DNA from: Augochlora pura
Taxonomy: Eukaryota > Arthropoda > Insecta > Hymenoptera > Halictidae
Length of the DNA: 64,000 bases
NCBI RefSeq assembly: GCF_028453695.1
Contig: NC_135780.1
Span: forward strand, 7,378,001-7,442,000
Direction: 5' to 3'
Positions 46,563-58,434 of this stretch are shown here, in pieces. A program made the translations under genes and the position numbers. The notes below the pieces were generated by a model. The model worked only from the letters and a program-made list of their open reading frames with translations, ran no database searches and was not told the origin of the DNA. Numbering within the stretch: the first letter of the stretch is position 1; every line of letters starts with the position of its first letter.

Positions 46563-49500
46563 GTTGACCAGTGGTGTAAGCAACCATAAAAATATGTGGT
46601 ATACGTGCGATTTCCTTACGTAATTACGTTAAATAATGGTTTGCATAACAACGATATCTTTCTGTCACACGCGATCGTATTATTTGACAAATTATAAATA
46701 TGCATTTTTCATTGATAACGATTGAGCAGCTGTTTTATAATATATCCAAAATAATCTGTCTTCCAATATTTTGAAAATAGAGAGCTCTGATAAAATATTG
46801 CTTGTTACTTAATGTAGTGTTGCATATCTTTTACATTCAGTTTAATTGTGTAGTACATTTTTAACATATTTAGGCATAATTTATCAGTTACGACAGTTCC
46901 AAAGTAAATAATGTAATATTATGTGTGAAAGTATTTGGTACAGCTGATTTTTACTGCATATAAATGTATATGTAATGCATGCTAAATTATCAATAAGTCG
47001 TAATAAAAAATAACAGGCAACACGTAACGGTATCAAATAAATTAATTCAATAATATTATACTGTCAAATTTACTGCAATAATATTATGCTACTAAGTTTT
47101 CTTTTGATGTGGGATTGATTAAGATGCAGTACCTATAGTATGTCAAAAGTACAAACATAATGAGTAATATACTTAATGAAATCAGCTAAACAATATCTTA
47201 TTCTGTATTATTTGTAACAGTGCAATTATAAACTAGCTATGGCAATATATTTTTGTTCGTGTCCGCAAACTAACTGTTTTTTTTTTTTTTTTGAGAAATT
47301 CAAATTAAAAGGTGCAAGTACTTATTAAATAACACTGTAACGGAATCAAGTGCTCATGCCAGTTAATTAAACGCGGGCTTTAGACTTTCTCCTCCTGTTT
47401 ATACCTTATACTCTATTCCATCTAGATAATGAAGAAAACGGTTTCCTTGGGAGTGCAATTAAAACTCCTTAGAGATCAATTTCTCTGAAATATCGTTATC
47501 ATTATTATCGTTGTCATGTGATAGTCCATGGAAAAAATATGCGTATTGCGTGAGAGACTTTCACAGTTACCGCAATCTACCTCCGTCACGTAACTGCTGT
47601 ATCAAAGTTCGGAGCAGGAACTTCATTGAAAAAATTATAATAATAATAATAATAATAACAACCCGACTCTATTACACATTCATCGTTCAGTGAAACAAGC
47701 AGTGTAACTATACGAATATTTTATTTCAGTTCAAATAAGTCAAATTATTTCAGTTTTAACGGGGGTAATCCGTCGTCGGGTTTTTGAGGCCGGTTGTACG
47801 CCGTTCAATTTCGCGTTTCACCTCATAATCAACGCCTTTTAGAATCATGAATATATTGACCCCGTTCCAACAAAGAAATTACGCGCCTTCCTTAAACAAA
47901 GGAAACATGTTAGTTCCGCAGCTCGTAGAGACTTTTTGCGCAATGCTTTCTGTTGGTCAAACGAAACAGGCACGCATCCTCGACGAAAGTTAACGAGATC
48001 TATTTTTCGCTGTACTGACCAGTCGCAGAATAGCCAAGGTTTTGCAGCTAACAGTTTCATAATCTTTAATGCAGTGCGCACATACGCAGCGTTTCTTCTC
48101 TTGCCCACCAGCTTCCGCAATTAATTCTCCCAGTTGTTAAGCAGGTCAAAGCCGCAGAAGGCATAGCTAACTAGGTTTAAATATTGTCCAGAAGGGAGCA
48201 TGTTCTATCATATTACACGTGTGCACAACGAAACGCCTCGCTGTAGGAAATAGTAGCTACAGATAGTTAAGTAATGATGGATTTTCCAGCGCTTTATGCT
48301 GGCGATTGAAACTTGAACAATAAGTTAATTTGTCTACTGTTTAAAACCATGCACATCATGTATGTGTCATACAAACATTTCTAAATATGAAATGTCAGAA
48401 CGAGACCTTTTGGTACTTTTATTTTGACTGCGACGAAATATACAGTGAAAAACATCGGTTATAGATGAATGGTTCTTACCTACAATTATATTATACATTA
48501 TATTAGAATACCATAGACATCACAAGTATCACCTAGAATACACCTTAGACATACACAGTATCTTATGCATTACGATTACTGTTGGTTTTTACCGAGCCCC
48601 GAGAAACCACAAATAATACACCTTTTTTGACAATTTTTCTGCAGTCTACAGCAAAGCTTGATCGGAAGTTAAGAGTCCAGCCTATGGTATACTCAGGCAT
48701 TCTCGAACGTCTCGAATACCCATCGCTAGTCGCGTAGGTAGTTACGTACTTCCCTGGTATTTAAGCTGCATTCGTACACGCTTGCCTTATTAAGCAGGCA
48801 CGGTGTGCTGCGTATTCAGACTTGCCAACCACAGACGATTAGTGCTTGCGCTTAAAAAGCCGCTACAAGGCTGCTCCTCCGCGTTCTATGTATATGTATA
48901 CTGTACCCGCGGAATGAAATGTTAACGATATCTATCGCTGTCATGTCGAATGTAATGATATCTCCGATGATGTTTGCAGACTGCGTGGAACTCGCGCGAG
49001 GAATAGAAAAGCAGCTCTATTAAAAATAGTTCTATTATAGAGAAAAGGTAAGTGCATATGTAAACGGAAAGTATTAATTTTAACATTATTTGAAAACGCT
49101 TAGGTACTTGCATCTGAATGCTTGTTATACTGAAAGTCGTCGGTTGCGTCATTGTAGGTTTGTTTGTCATCAAGTGATGGGGAATTAAGGTTGCTCAAGG
49201 GAAAGGGGAACGGGCACAGGGTGTCATGGTGGGAGGTACCGAGGGTCTTGATTGATTTGCTGGAATTGATGTACAAAAAGGCCTTTAACATGCACCGATT
49301 ATGTCTTCCCCCCACGGTTTCCGACGATTTTATTCAATGGTGCGCTCGAAAGAGGTGTAAAATCGTGACCATCTCGATCATAAGATTGTAAATGAAAATA
49401 TACGAGTACATGTAAAACATATATTTTCAATTGTGATTATATCTACAACTTCTCAGTTTATATAACTTTCGATATAATTAAAATATTAACAATGGTTTAA

Positions 49501-49570
49501 CGTCTTTAAGTAAGAAATTACTATCACACTTACTAATCATAAACTACTACATTGATATATTAAATAAAGT

Positions 49571-49577
<7 letters not shown>

Positions 49578-49604
<27 letters not shown>
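49578..49604. repeat. (AT)n microsatellite
   Basis: About 13 AT units after a short ACAC run. Confidence 0.93.
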
Positions 49605-49609
<5 letters not shown>

Positions 49610-51179
49610 TAAATATTAAATTAATTAATTAAACATCGTTGTATTATCAAGACGTAAATTATATAATTAATTGTATATATTTCTCTCATAAAATGTTATA
49701 TACTTTTCTATGTAATTTTGCACACATGCAATTTAATCTAGGAAATGATCTTTAAGTCTCGCTTGTTTGGTAGAGGCATTCAACGTGAGACATTGAATAG
49801 CTAGCTCCTATCTTTCGTCACAAAGCGGTTAGAGCTGTTGAACGAGTATGAGAGTTTCCCGATAAGTTATAAATGGGATGTCATTTCAATGTCATCTGTC
49901 TATTCCTCGATCGTTAACCTATAAAACAGCTGAACCGCGCGTATTCCCGGCAAAGCTACATAAACATTAAACAGGATTTATTCCCAGCAACCCAGTCAAC
50001 CTCGACGATATTGTCCGTCCTTTCAAGTTCCATCCTGACCGTTACCAACAACCCGTTGGTCCACGAAAACAAGTTTACCCCCTCATGGATCAGTTGGCCG
50101 CCGGTTCTCGAGAAATTCTAAATTAGAAACCATATTTTGAAGTATAACCAGTAGAGACCATGTGCTTCGCAAATATACCAATGTAGTCACTATAGATAAA
50201 TTGTCGTATTTGCGATAGACTGCATGTATATTTGCCAAAGAAGTGTGCAACCGCTTATTTATTTCCCAGCAATGCAAATAACTTATTTTTCAGTATTTGA
50301 AATTAAAGTTTCCATAATTTCATTTTTTTTTTCTTTTTCAATACAGATACTTTAATGGAAAATTTAATAATTATATTATTTTTATATTTTTTACATAATA
50401 ATACATTATATTAATATATAGCATTACAAATAAAATTGGAATTTATATTATTAAAATATTTTGTAGCGAAATATTACTTGTAATATTATATAAAAAGTTT
50501 TCTTTTGCAGAAGTTAAAATGTTTACATCAATTCATTGTTTTTCATTTTTAGATTTATACAGGTTTATCATTGTAAATGTATGTCTTAATTAAGATAAAC
50601 GATTACTCGTTAAATATTCTAGACCTCTAATTTATATAAAAATATCGGCGGGGCAATCCAATGATCACAAAACTTATCTTAAAATGATAATATCATTTTA
50701 CTTTTTATATTTATTATTAAATAAACAGAAGGTCTTTGTACAATCTAGGATTTGATGGACTGATTTGTAGATACTGCAGCTACCTTTCGTTTTATATCAT
50801 AAATTTATTAAAATTATAATTATATTAATAGCAAAATTATCTCGCAGATAAAAATAAAAATGTCTTGAATGTCTTAAACACACTTTCAAGTATACTATTA
50901 ATACGCGAAGTGCCGAGTTCGCTAATAAAGAATGGGAAAGCAATAGATGTTTTTTGATTATTTTTTTCACCAATATTCTATTTTAAATTCCATATTATTA
51001 TAAAATCAACATGACGAAACGAAGACTATTTCTGAAATAACTACAAAATCGACTAGATTTCTAAAACTTTGTAAACGTTTATCGATCCAAATGTAAAAGA
51101 CAATCAGTTTCGAGGTGTCAACGGTCCGTGGTCGAGTGCCGCCGAACGAGCGCCATTTTCGGACCACCCTGTTAATATT

Positions 51180-51602
51180 CCACCGAAAATAACAATAGTG
51201 AAATTCTAAAACATTTCTCGAGCTACAACAAATTCCACCACACAACTTTTTCTATATCGAATCAATCAATAACTGACCCCAGCTAACCGAATGAAAATTT
51301 TCCCGAGATTCGAGCGATCGTAAATAATAGTCAGCAGCGTCACCCCGAGGGTAAACGAACGAACTAACCCCCATTGATTTTTCGCGCGAGCGTACCGCCG
51401 CCAGGGTAGTTTACCAAATAAGGACAGGTCTCGAACCGCGCCACTACACAACGTTAAACCCCGTCGGGACGGCAATATGGCGATCCGCTAATGACAGTTG
51501 TTGCACTTGGTCCGCGTACTTGTTGACCACACTGGGACGTGCACCTGCCCCAGCATCATGTATTGGCGTTGCCGATTACGATTTCGGCAAGTCTGCAACA
51601 CG
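51180..51602 (+). promoter_or_regulatory. Candidate promoter / 5' UTR exon upstream of CYRI
   Basis: CpG-richer block about 2 kb before the first CYRI coding exon. It contains CAATATGGCG and, on the opposite strand nearby, AAAATGGCGC, which resemble YY1-type housekeeping promoter words. It ends in a good donor, CAACACG then GTGAGT at 51603. Splicing to the acceptor at 53581 would give a non-coding leader, because the resulting frame stops five codons into the next exon. Inference only. Confidence 0.35.
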
Positions 51603-53581
51603 GTGAGTCTAGATCCGATAGAAATGATCCATTTACATTTGATTTACTACCCCTTGCTCTCGACCCTCTCGAACAATCCACGAGTCCAAGTGATTCTGTT
51701 CCTTTTCTCTGTGAACTTGTGATCGCCGCGCCCAAGTGAAAGTTTTGCTGTGCCCTGAGCCACGTAGCAACGAAGTTGTACTGCTACAGGGTTGCGTTCG
51801 CTGGCATCGCTAGAAAAGCTGATTCTGACAGTTCTCCATCGGCATCGGTACGAAGACAGAATGCAGGCCCGACGCTCAGCTCTGCACTTTATCATCCGAG
51901 GAATCGTGTAAACATTTATCCCAATCGCAGTGCAAAATTATTTTCAACAGTGCTCAATCCCTAAAAAGAAAAGTGTAATTGATCTGGAATGAATATAGCG
52001 CCGATGATCGATTTATCCGCGCTACTTTGACCGGATAAGGGAAAGTAGATTCCACTTAGCGCGTGGTATCAGCTGTCTTTTTATCAACTTTATCGAAAGC
52101 TTTTAGCGTGGATTAACGGTTTTTTTTTCATGCGGGGATACCTTGCCACTCTGCGGGACTCTAAGCGATGAGAGAAGTTCGTTAGCAGAACGAACATTTC
52201 TCCGCTAAAAATAACGGAGACGTTCGCCGGTACATTGGAATCCCCTGCCGCACAATTTTAGATCTAGTAAAACCGACCGTTGTCCTTTCGGTTCGTACGT
52301 AGTTACAGCGACTACCAGTGTTTATCCTGGTTTTATCGTTTCAATAACGTCGATCGTGGTTGTTCCCATCCGATAAATCCTATCCGACGAATTTCGATAA
52401 TTCATATCGATAGCATTGTAAATGCAGAACAATCTTGTCGATATTTCTTTCTGTGTTTCTAATGACGAGGTGTAATATTTTTCACGCCTTATCGTAAAAA
52501 GCCAACGAAGCTGAGTTGACACAGTTTGATTCCTGCATTACCGTCGGAGTAAATCCGATATGGACATTTTCATCGCAGAGATTCATCTGAATTTTAGTCC
52601 ATTGCCATTTAACTGCAGATTTCCATGTAAAATACAAATTCTCTTCTGACTTTTGTAATTTTAATAACATAATTTTAACAACTCTTTTAATCTTTCCACT
52701 GTTTCGTGTTTCATTTAATCATTTTTGTTAAAAATGCATGAAATTCGCAGTGTAGTTGTCACGAAGTCTGTTTCAATGTATGCTAACGTTCAATCATAAT
52801 AATCGTAATGGACAAAGCCTTTTGTTTCAACAGATTCTTTTATTGTTTACATTAAAATTGTCTTACTTGTCGCATATATAAAAATCAACCAATTACGTGT
52901 TTGAATCGATATTAAAAAGTATGTAAGCTACAGTGACTATACTGTATAAGTTTAATTTTCTTCATGTATTGGTTAAATGGAACACTTTTCTAAAATATAT
53001 AAATAAATAAATAAAGAATATCAAAGCATATATTGACTCGTTTTAATGAGTACGCTCGTTAGTAAGTTATGTAATCACAAATTTTGTGTTGAGTATGACG
53101 AGTATACGTTAAGTACATTATCAAAATTAAAATCACATTCTAGTATGTAGCTATACATACAACAAGATAACATATTTAAGAGGGTTGGAAGCAATCTGTT
53201 AGTACACAGGTCGAACACGGTATACATAAACGCAGTTCATCTGGAATTTAACACATCGACAGGCCTGTACAGATCTGTTTACGGATCAGGCCAGAAATTT
53301 AAATACTATTCCGACTCCGACCGATAACGACGCAATCCGGAACGCTGAATGAAAGTCCATTCGAACGCGAATCCACGAGATTTATTCTCGCGTTTCTCAA
53401 TAGACAGGTGTATTTACGGCATCTGTAAACAATCCGCTACTATTTCCAGCTTTTATTTTGTTTCACAATGACTTTAGCAAGTAACTTTTGCGAGTAATCC
53501 GTTTCACGGAACGATTTAACGTAACACCCCCGCGTTTCGTACGGTAGAGTATTTACTGAAAGAGTTTTCTTTTCAATCCAG
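51603..53581. other. Presumed 5' intron of CYRI
   Basis: No coding exon seen. It ends with the pyrimidine-rich acceptor TTTTCAATCCAG at 53581. Open frames around 51.6-51.9 and 52.3 kb are short and unrecognised. Confidence 0.5.
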
Positions 53582-53633
53582 ATGCCTTTCATGCTGTAAG
53601 GAACATTTGAGCACAGAAACCCTCGAATCGAAG
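53582..53633 (+). promoter_or_regulatory. CYRI 5' UTR with a five-codon uORF
   Basis: From the acceptor to the CYRI ATG. The leader begins with its own ATG and reads MPFML then TAA (53582-53599), 34 nt before the main start. The main ATG has A at -3 and G at +4, a strong context, whereas the uORF ATG context depends on the upstream exon. Confidence 0.6.
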
Positions 53634-53718
53634 ATGGGCAAGCTTTTAAGTCTTCTGGCTCGAGATGAGTCTACCTGTTGCACGCCTCAAAAGTATGATG
53701 TCTTTTTGGACTTTGAAA
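53634..53718 (+). CDS. CYRI: CYRI exon 1 (coding part), MGKLL...FLDFE
   Basis: 28 codons plus one base, donor GTAAGT at 53719. The reading frame is also open upstream (CLSCCKEHL...), but the family starts at MG, and Gly2 is conserved for lipidation, so 53634 is chosen. Cys15-Cys16 are an insect feature. Confidence 0.93.
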
Positions 53719-56700
53719 GTAAGTTATACAAGTTTGTTCCTACATGGTAAACCCTTTAAGCGCTCGTTAAATTCGTTATGGAAAAGGGAATATTTTCGAA
53801 TGAAACTGCAGAAGCCTTTTAGAAACGATAGGCACCGACCGGATAATGATAATGCTTTCTATCGAATTCCAGACGCACAACCTTCCGATTTAGAACGGGA
53901 GACCTTTGAGGCGGTGCAAAGAGTTCTGAAAAATTCAGAATCTATCTTGGAGGAGATTCAATGCTACAAAGGAGCTGGCAAAGAAATCAGAGAAGCGATT
54001 TCGGAGGCCACGGAAGAGTGTCAACGGAAAGCCTACCTGACCGTGGCACCTCTTGTTGCAAAGTTGAAAAAATTCTATGAATTTTCTTTGGAGCTTGGTA
54101 AGTTTTCTTCATTTCCTGTTAACAGCAGTTTTGAAAAACTGTTTCATGTCTAAAAATCCAGTTTCAAAAATACTATTACCTTAAGCACATTAAAAACGCA
54201 ATGCTAATTTTGTTTCATTCTGTATCTAATTTCTCAGTTAGACTTAATCCTGTAACTACCAAGTTCTAAAAGCGCCTCATGCGTATCGTTTTATCAAATC
54301 AAACAAACAAACAAACAAACAAACAAACAAACAAACAAACAAACAAACAATCAAACAAACAAATAAATAAATAAATAGAGAGAAAAATCAAATTAGTTTC
54401 ATTCACAGTATCAATTTGGACTGTTACAGAAAGGGTGGTGCCGAAGATCCTAGGTCAATTATGCTCTGGGAATCTATCTCCTACTCAGCATCTGGAGACT
54501 CAACAAGCTCTAGTCAAACAGCTGGCTGAGATATTGGAATTCGTTTTGAAATTTGACGAACACAAGATGAAGACACCTGCGATCCAGAACGATTTCAGTT
54601 ATTACCGAAGAACATTGACCAGAGCATCCCTGACGAGGCAGGATACCGCTGAAAAGAATCTCGTAGTCGGCAATGAGCTTGCTAACCGAATGTCCTTATT
54701 TTACGCCCACGCGACACCCATGCTTCGCGTTTTGAGTCACGCGAGCATTACTTTCTTGATGGACGTAAGTGGTACTCGCTTCTCTTCTTTGTACTTTCTT
54801 ATCTTTTCTCATTACGTTTCTATTTTTGTTACTTGAATTCCAAAGTATCCGTCATGTTTAAATGGACCATTAATATTTACTTGTCTTATTTCTTCTCAGT
54901 CGAGTGGATATCATGTAGAATATGTGTAAAATAAACTTTGGTAGATTACTTTTATTCAGTTTTTTTTATTCACACTTTTATTCAAATTCATGTTAATTTT
55001 GAATCTAATAAAATGGTCGATTTTCTATATTCTGTTCCTTGGAAACAATGTAGGGAATTATTTTATTTCGTCTTACTTCGGTGTTAATGTATGTTAATTT
55101 ATTATATAATGTATATTAATTTATTGTTAATTATTGGCAATGTTAATTTATTTGACAGCAATGTGGACGCGATTAATCCTAATTCCGTAAATTGTTCACG
55201 AATCAATTGCAACGAGACAATGGAGATCTATTTCTGTTCGGTTCAAATGAGTTCATTCGCTTCTCTATATAACATTGGACGACAAAGCATTGTTGCGGAA
55301 CCTATTCTTCGTAGAAACGTATCTGTCGAGTGGCAATGAGGTTTCTACTCTTAACCGTTCACCGACAGTTTATTTTTATCTAAGGTATTTTATACCAGAA
55401 TTGGAATATTTTTAGTCTCCTTTGTGGAGAATTTACCGTGAATAGCTTACGCAAACAACTAAAGAAAACATAATAATGGAGTGTTATCGTGTCATCTTTT
55501 ATATTACGTTTACCAAACAAATATTTGAAACGGTAAGATAAGAAGTATGCAAGTATGTTTTTCTAGAAAAACTTTTCTTTCTTTGATTGACAGATTTTGT
55601 CATCACTTTACATGCTTCTGCAATCATCTCGGGTAAAGAAAACAAGTGCACAAATTAGTGTGCAGAAGCTTGCGTTGGCAGGCTAAACTACTTTTCGATA
55701 AGCTGAATAACATTACCATGTAAAAATAATGAAGTGTACTGAAGTAGAAAATTAAAATCCATTATGTGAAATGAATCAGACTGCGACCTTTCTCGGAACA
55801 TTTAACAGCCTAATGGTAGATCCATTTAAATTGCATAGATACAGTTTCCATTGGGAAGATACAGGAAGTGGTTAAGATACATGTTTCGTAAATTACATCG
55901 ATTTTCCAATTAAAAAAATAGACGAATAAAATTATTTCAACGAAATATTTCAAGTATTTAAGATATTGATTACACTATATTAACCCAGCTCCCCACATTG
56001 TTTCTACAGAGAAATGCTCTTGTTTAAAGTAGTAACAATGCATGTTTATTATTTCAGAACGAAGACGTAGCGCGAGAAAATATCACGGAAACCCTTGGTA
56101 CTATGGCGAAAGTTTGTCTACGTATGTTAGAAAATCCGTAAGTAGAATCCTTCACTGATAATTTTACAAGAAAAAAAAAAGCATCCTCAAGTTACATAAA
56201 TAGAGTATGAAGCTTCCGGAAGCGGGAGTGACTTATTGTTTCAACTTTACACTGACGTGTATTATTTTTCTTAGCAATCTTTTGGCGCAGTTCCAACGAG
56301 AAGAAACTCAACTCTTTGTTCTAAGAGTGATGGTTGGATTAGTGATCCTTTATGATCACGTTCACCCTCAAGGTGCCTTTGTTAAGGGTTCAAATGTCGA
56401 TGTAAGTATACATCGGATACCCCAATTGTAAATAGAAATTGTTAAAATATTTTTAACAACTTGGTTAACAAATTAAAAACAATTATATGTGATTAAATAT
56501 AAGGGTGTAGTTGTCGATGGAATGATTGTTAATGGGGTAAGGACGATCCAACCCCGACCGTCCAGATTTTGCACTCAAACTTAATCCTTTTTCGGAAAGA
56601 CGAATATGATCTAAAAGAAAAAAATCAATTTTGAATCGCAGTAAGGTAAATATGTCCTACAGACTGATTAATTTTGAGTGCAAAACCTGCATACGCTATC

Positions 56701-56875
56701 GAAATATTTGTTACTTGAGAACGGCATTATTAAAAATGTCGTTTGTTCGACAGGTTAAAGGATGTGTAAAATTACTAAAGGATCAGCCACCTTGTAAGAG
56801 CGAAGGTCTATTAAACGCGCTCCGTTACACCACGAAGCATTTGAACGAGGATAACACGCCAAAGAATATAAAAAA
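53634..56875 (+). CDS. CYRI: CYRI (FAM49) Rac1-binding regulator of Scar/WAVE, last codons in assembly gap
   Basis: CYRI binds active Rac1 and restrains Scar/WAVE-Arp2/3 driven lamellipodia. Six coding exons: 53634-53718, 53873-54097, 54430-54764, 56058-56137, 56275-56401 and 56754-56875 (cut by N). All are GT-AG with compatible phases, giving about 324 codons against a family length of about 323-325. The protein starts MGKLLSLLARDE (Gly2 as in the myristoylated MGNLLKVL start of the family), then FLDFENAQPSD, GAGKEIREAI, LVAKLKKFYEFS, LSPTQHLE, PAIQNDFSYYRRTLTR, NELANRMSLFYA, FVLRVMVGLVILYDHVHP and GLLNALRYTTKHLN. Arg163-Arg164 in SYYRRT correspond to the Arg pair needed for Rac1 binding in mammalian CYRI-B. 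The family normally ends about five residues after ...KxIK, so only the last few codons and stop are missing. Drosophila has a single counterpart (CG32066). Very secure. Confidence 0.96.
53873..54097 (+). CDS. CYRI: CYRI exon 2, NAQPSD...FYEFSLEL
   Basis: Acceptor ATTCCAG, donor GTAAGT at 54098. A + AC restores the conserved Asn of FENAQP. It carries SILEEIQCYKGAGKEIREAI, which matches ILEDLQSYRGAGHEIREAI of the family. Confidence 0.96.
54098..54429 (+). other. CYRI: CYRI intron 2 with (CAAA)n repeat
   Basis: 332-bp intron. Positions 54297-54378 are a CAAA/AAAT tetranucleotide microsatellite of about 18 units, close to the acceptor TGTTACAG. Confidence 0.93.
54430..54764 (+). CDS. CYRI: CYRI exon 3, Rac1-binding region
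   Basis: G + AA makes Glu, then 111 codons ending in phase 0 at donor GTAAGT (54765). It includes SPTQHLETQQALVKQLAEIL, PAIQNDFSYYRRTLTR and ELANRMSLFYAHATPML. The insect segment ASLTRQDTAEKNLVVG replaces the less conserved vertebrate linker. Confidence 0.96.
54765..56057 (+). other. CYRI: CYRI intron 3
   Basis: 1.3-kb GT-AG intron, AT-rich, with no internal feature recognised. An open frame at 55091-55339 is unrecognised. Confidence 0.9.
56058..56137 (+). CDS. CYRI: CYRI exon 4, NEDVARENITETLGTMAKVC
   Basis: Acceptor TTTCAG, donor GTAAGT at 56138. Aligns to [20 protein letters not shown] of the family. Ends with two bases of a Pro codon. Confidence 0.93.
56275..56401 (+). CDS. CYRI: CYRI exon 5, VMVGLVILYDHVHP
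   Basis: Acceptor TTCTTAG, donor GTAAGT at 56402. C completes Pro; the exon then reads NLLAQFQREETQLFVLRVMV and GLVILYDHVHPQGAFVKGSN, almost identical to the vertebrate core. Confidence 0.96.
56754..56875 (+). CDS. CYRI: CYRI exon 6, truncated by gap
   Basis: Acceptor TTCGACAG. Reads VKGCVKLLKDQPPCKSEGLL then NALRYTTKHLNEDNTPKNIK and stops at the N run. The family ends in a short tail such as SMLQ, so about four codons and the stop are hidden. Confidence 0.95.
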
Positions 56876-57375
56876 NNNNNNNNNNNNNNNNNNNNNNNNN
56901 NNNNNNNNNNNNNNNNNNNNNNNNNNNNNNNNNNNNNNNNNNNNNNNNNNNNNNNNNNNNNNNNNNNNNNNNNNNNNNNNNNNNNNNNNNNNNNNNNNNN
57001 NNNNNNNNNNNNNNNNNNNNNNNNNNNNNNNNNNNNNNNNNNNNNNNNNNNNNNNNNNNNNNNNNNNNNNNNNNNNNNNNNNNNNNNNNNNNNNNNNNNN
57101 NNNNNNNNNNNNNNNNNNNNNNNNNNNNNNNNNNNNNNNNNNNNNNNNNNNNNNNNNNNNNNNNNNNNNNNNNNNNNNNNNNNNNNNNNNNNNNNNNNNN
57201 NNNNNNNNNNNNNNNNNNNNNNNNNNNNNNNNNNNNNNNNNNNNNNNNNNNNNNNNNNNNNNNNNNNNNNNNNNNNNNNNNNNNNNNNNNNNNNNNNNNN
57301 NNNNNNNNNNNNNNNNNNNNNNNNNNNNNNNNNNNNNNNNNNNNNNNNNNNNNNNNNNNNNNNNNNNNNNNNNNN
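56876..57375. other. Assembly gap (500 N)
   Basis: Exactly 500 N, a placeholder. It removes the last codons, stop and start of the 3' UTR of CYRI, and follows directly on an A run. Confidence 0.99.
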
Positions 57376-57401
57376 ACTGGCGATTAATACAGAGATTTAG
57401 C

Positions 57402-57431
57402 AATAAAAATATGATAATTTAAGGAAATAAA
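57402..57431 (+). terminator. Candidate poly(A) signals for CYRI
   Basis: AATAAA at 57402-57407 and again at 57426-57431, just after the gap. They are well placed to end the CYRI transcript, but the true gap size is unknown. Confidence 0.35.
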
Positions 57432-58424
57432 ATCATGTTACGTTAACTTCATCATTCAGTATTTTAAACTTTCTGAACATTACAAAATTTCATGTTAGCT
57501 AATGGATACCTTTCATAGACCAATATTTAACATTCATTAATTAATTAATATGTTTTAAATTGGATGCGATTCTAAATTCTAATATATGTACTTATTTATT
57601 TTTCGAAGAAACGTTTGTATTTTTATTGACTTTTGGAAAATATTGACCAAGATATATTGGTAATGGATATAATTTACTCATTAATTGCAAAATCCTTTGA
57701 AACATCAACTATTAACATAAACAAAAAATAAATTAGATTAAAACAATTAAAACAATTAAAATAGTAGTTAGTAGCGATAATAAAATTAAACTCAAAAGTT
57801 GTCATGATTAATTCTTATAGTATCCAAGATTGTTCAATTAAAATTAAATAAACAATATGTATATAGTTAATTAAACAATATGGTATGGTTGGTAATTAAT
57901 TTTTACATTAAATTGATTTTATTTTAGATCTGGGTCAACTGAACTATTGAACTGCGAATGTATCCGTCAGTTCATAGAATATTCCAAACGCTAGATATGC
58001 AAACGAAAAAAAGGAATCAATTAATTTATTTATTACCAACAGATTATCGAGTAGCGGGTGACAGATAGCGTGCAACGAGTCATTGTTATCATTGTTATCA
58101 GGACTATTTCTGTTTGGGTGGAGGCTCGTGGAAAGTCTCCTCAGGGTTTACACGGCTGTAATGGAAGAACTAGCATGCAGTGTTCTCCGCGACATTAACT
58201 GATTACCTCAGACGAACGAAGTCTGTCAATGAAAAATGTTGTCGTGAAGTATGTTGACATCGAAACACGTCGTCATCAGCATTTCTCTAGACATGGTGCA
58301 CCATCGAATTATTCGAATATAAAGAATTTGAAATTGTTCGTTTTCACGTCATTTACCAATTTTTTCATATCTAGCTGACGTGCGTGAAACGCTTCTTACG
58401 TGGAACAAGTGAGAATCGATCAAA
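57432..58424. other. Intergenic region and presumed SLC17 promoter
   Basis: AT-rich to about 58.0 kb, then less so. No coding sequence recognised. If the short first exon at 58425 is right, transcription of the transporter starts in the last few hundred bases. Confidence 0.5.
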
Positions 58425-58434
58425 ATGAGCAATA
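58425..58434 (+). CDS. Proposed SLC17 first coding exon (MSN + one base)
   Basis: CAAAATGAGCAATA is followed by GTAAGT: a good insect start context and a consensus donor. Joining to the acceptor at 60823 (GCTCGACAG) makes the split codon A+AG (Lys) and opens the frame directly into ILKGKEMLSCRDVL. Inference from start, donor and phase; needs transcript support. Confidence 0.55.

Larger units (their letters stand above)
43524..51180. other. Intergenic or CYRI 5' intron, AT-rich
   Basis: No coding exon recognised on either strand. It contains (TC)n/(AC)n at 44119-44184, AAT runs near 45408-45422 and 47637-47658, poly-T near 47277-47292, a C-rich tract at 46534-46562, a G-rich block near 49.17-49.26 kb and (AT)n at 49578-49604. 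The rest appears featureless. Confidence 0.7.

Noticed and set aside
47845..48120. 91-codon - strand frame
   Set aside because: No recognised domain; overlaps another frame on the + strand; no gene context.
56631..57422. 263-codon + frame and 192-codon - frame through the 500-N gap
   Set aside because: Artefacts of N. Only 56754-56875 is coding (CYRI exon 6); the residues before it are intron.
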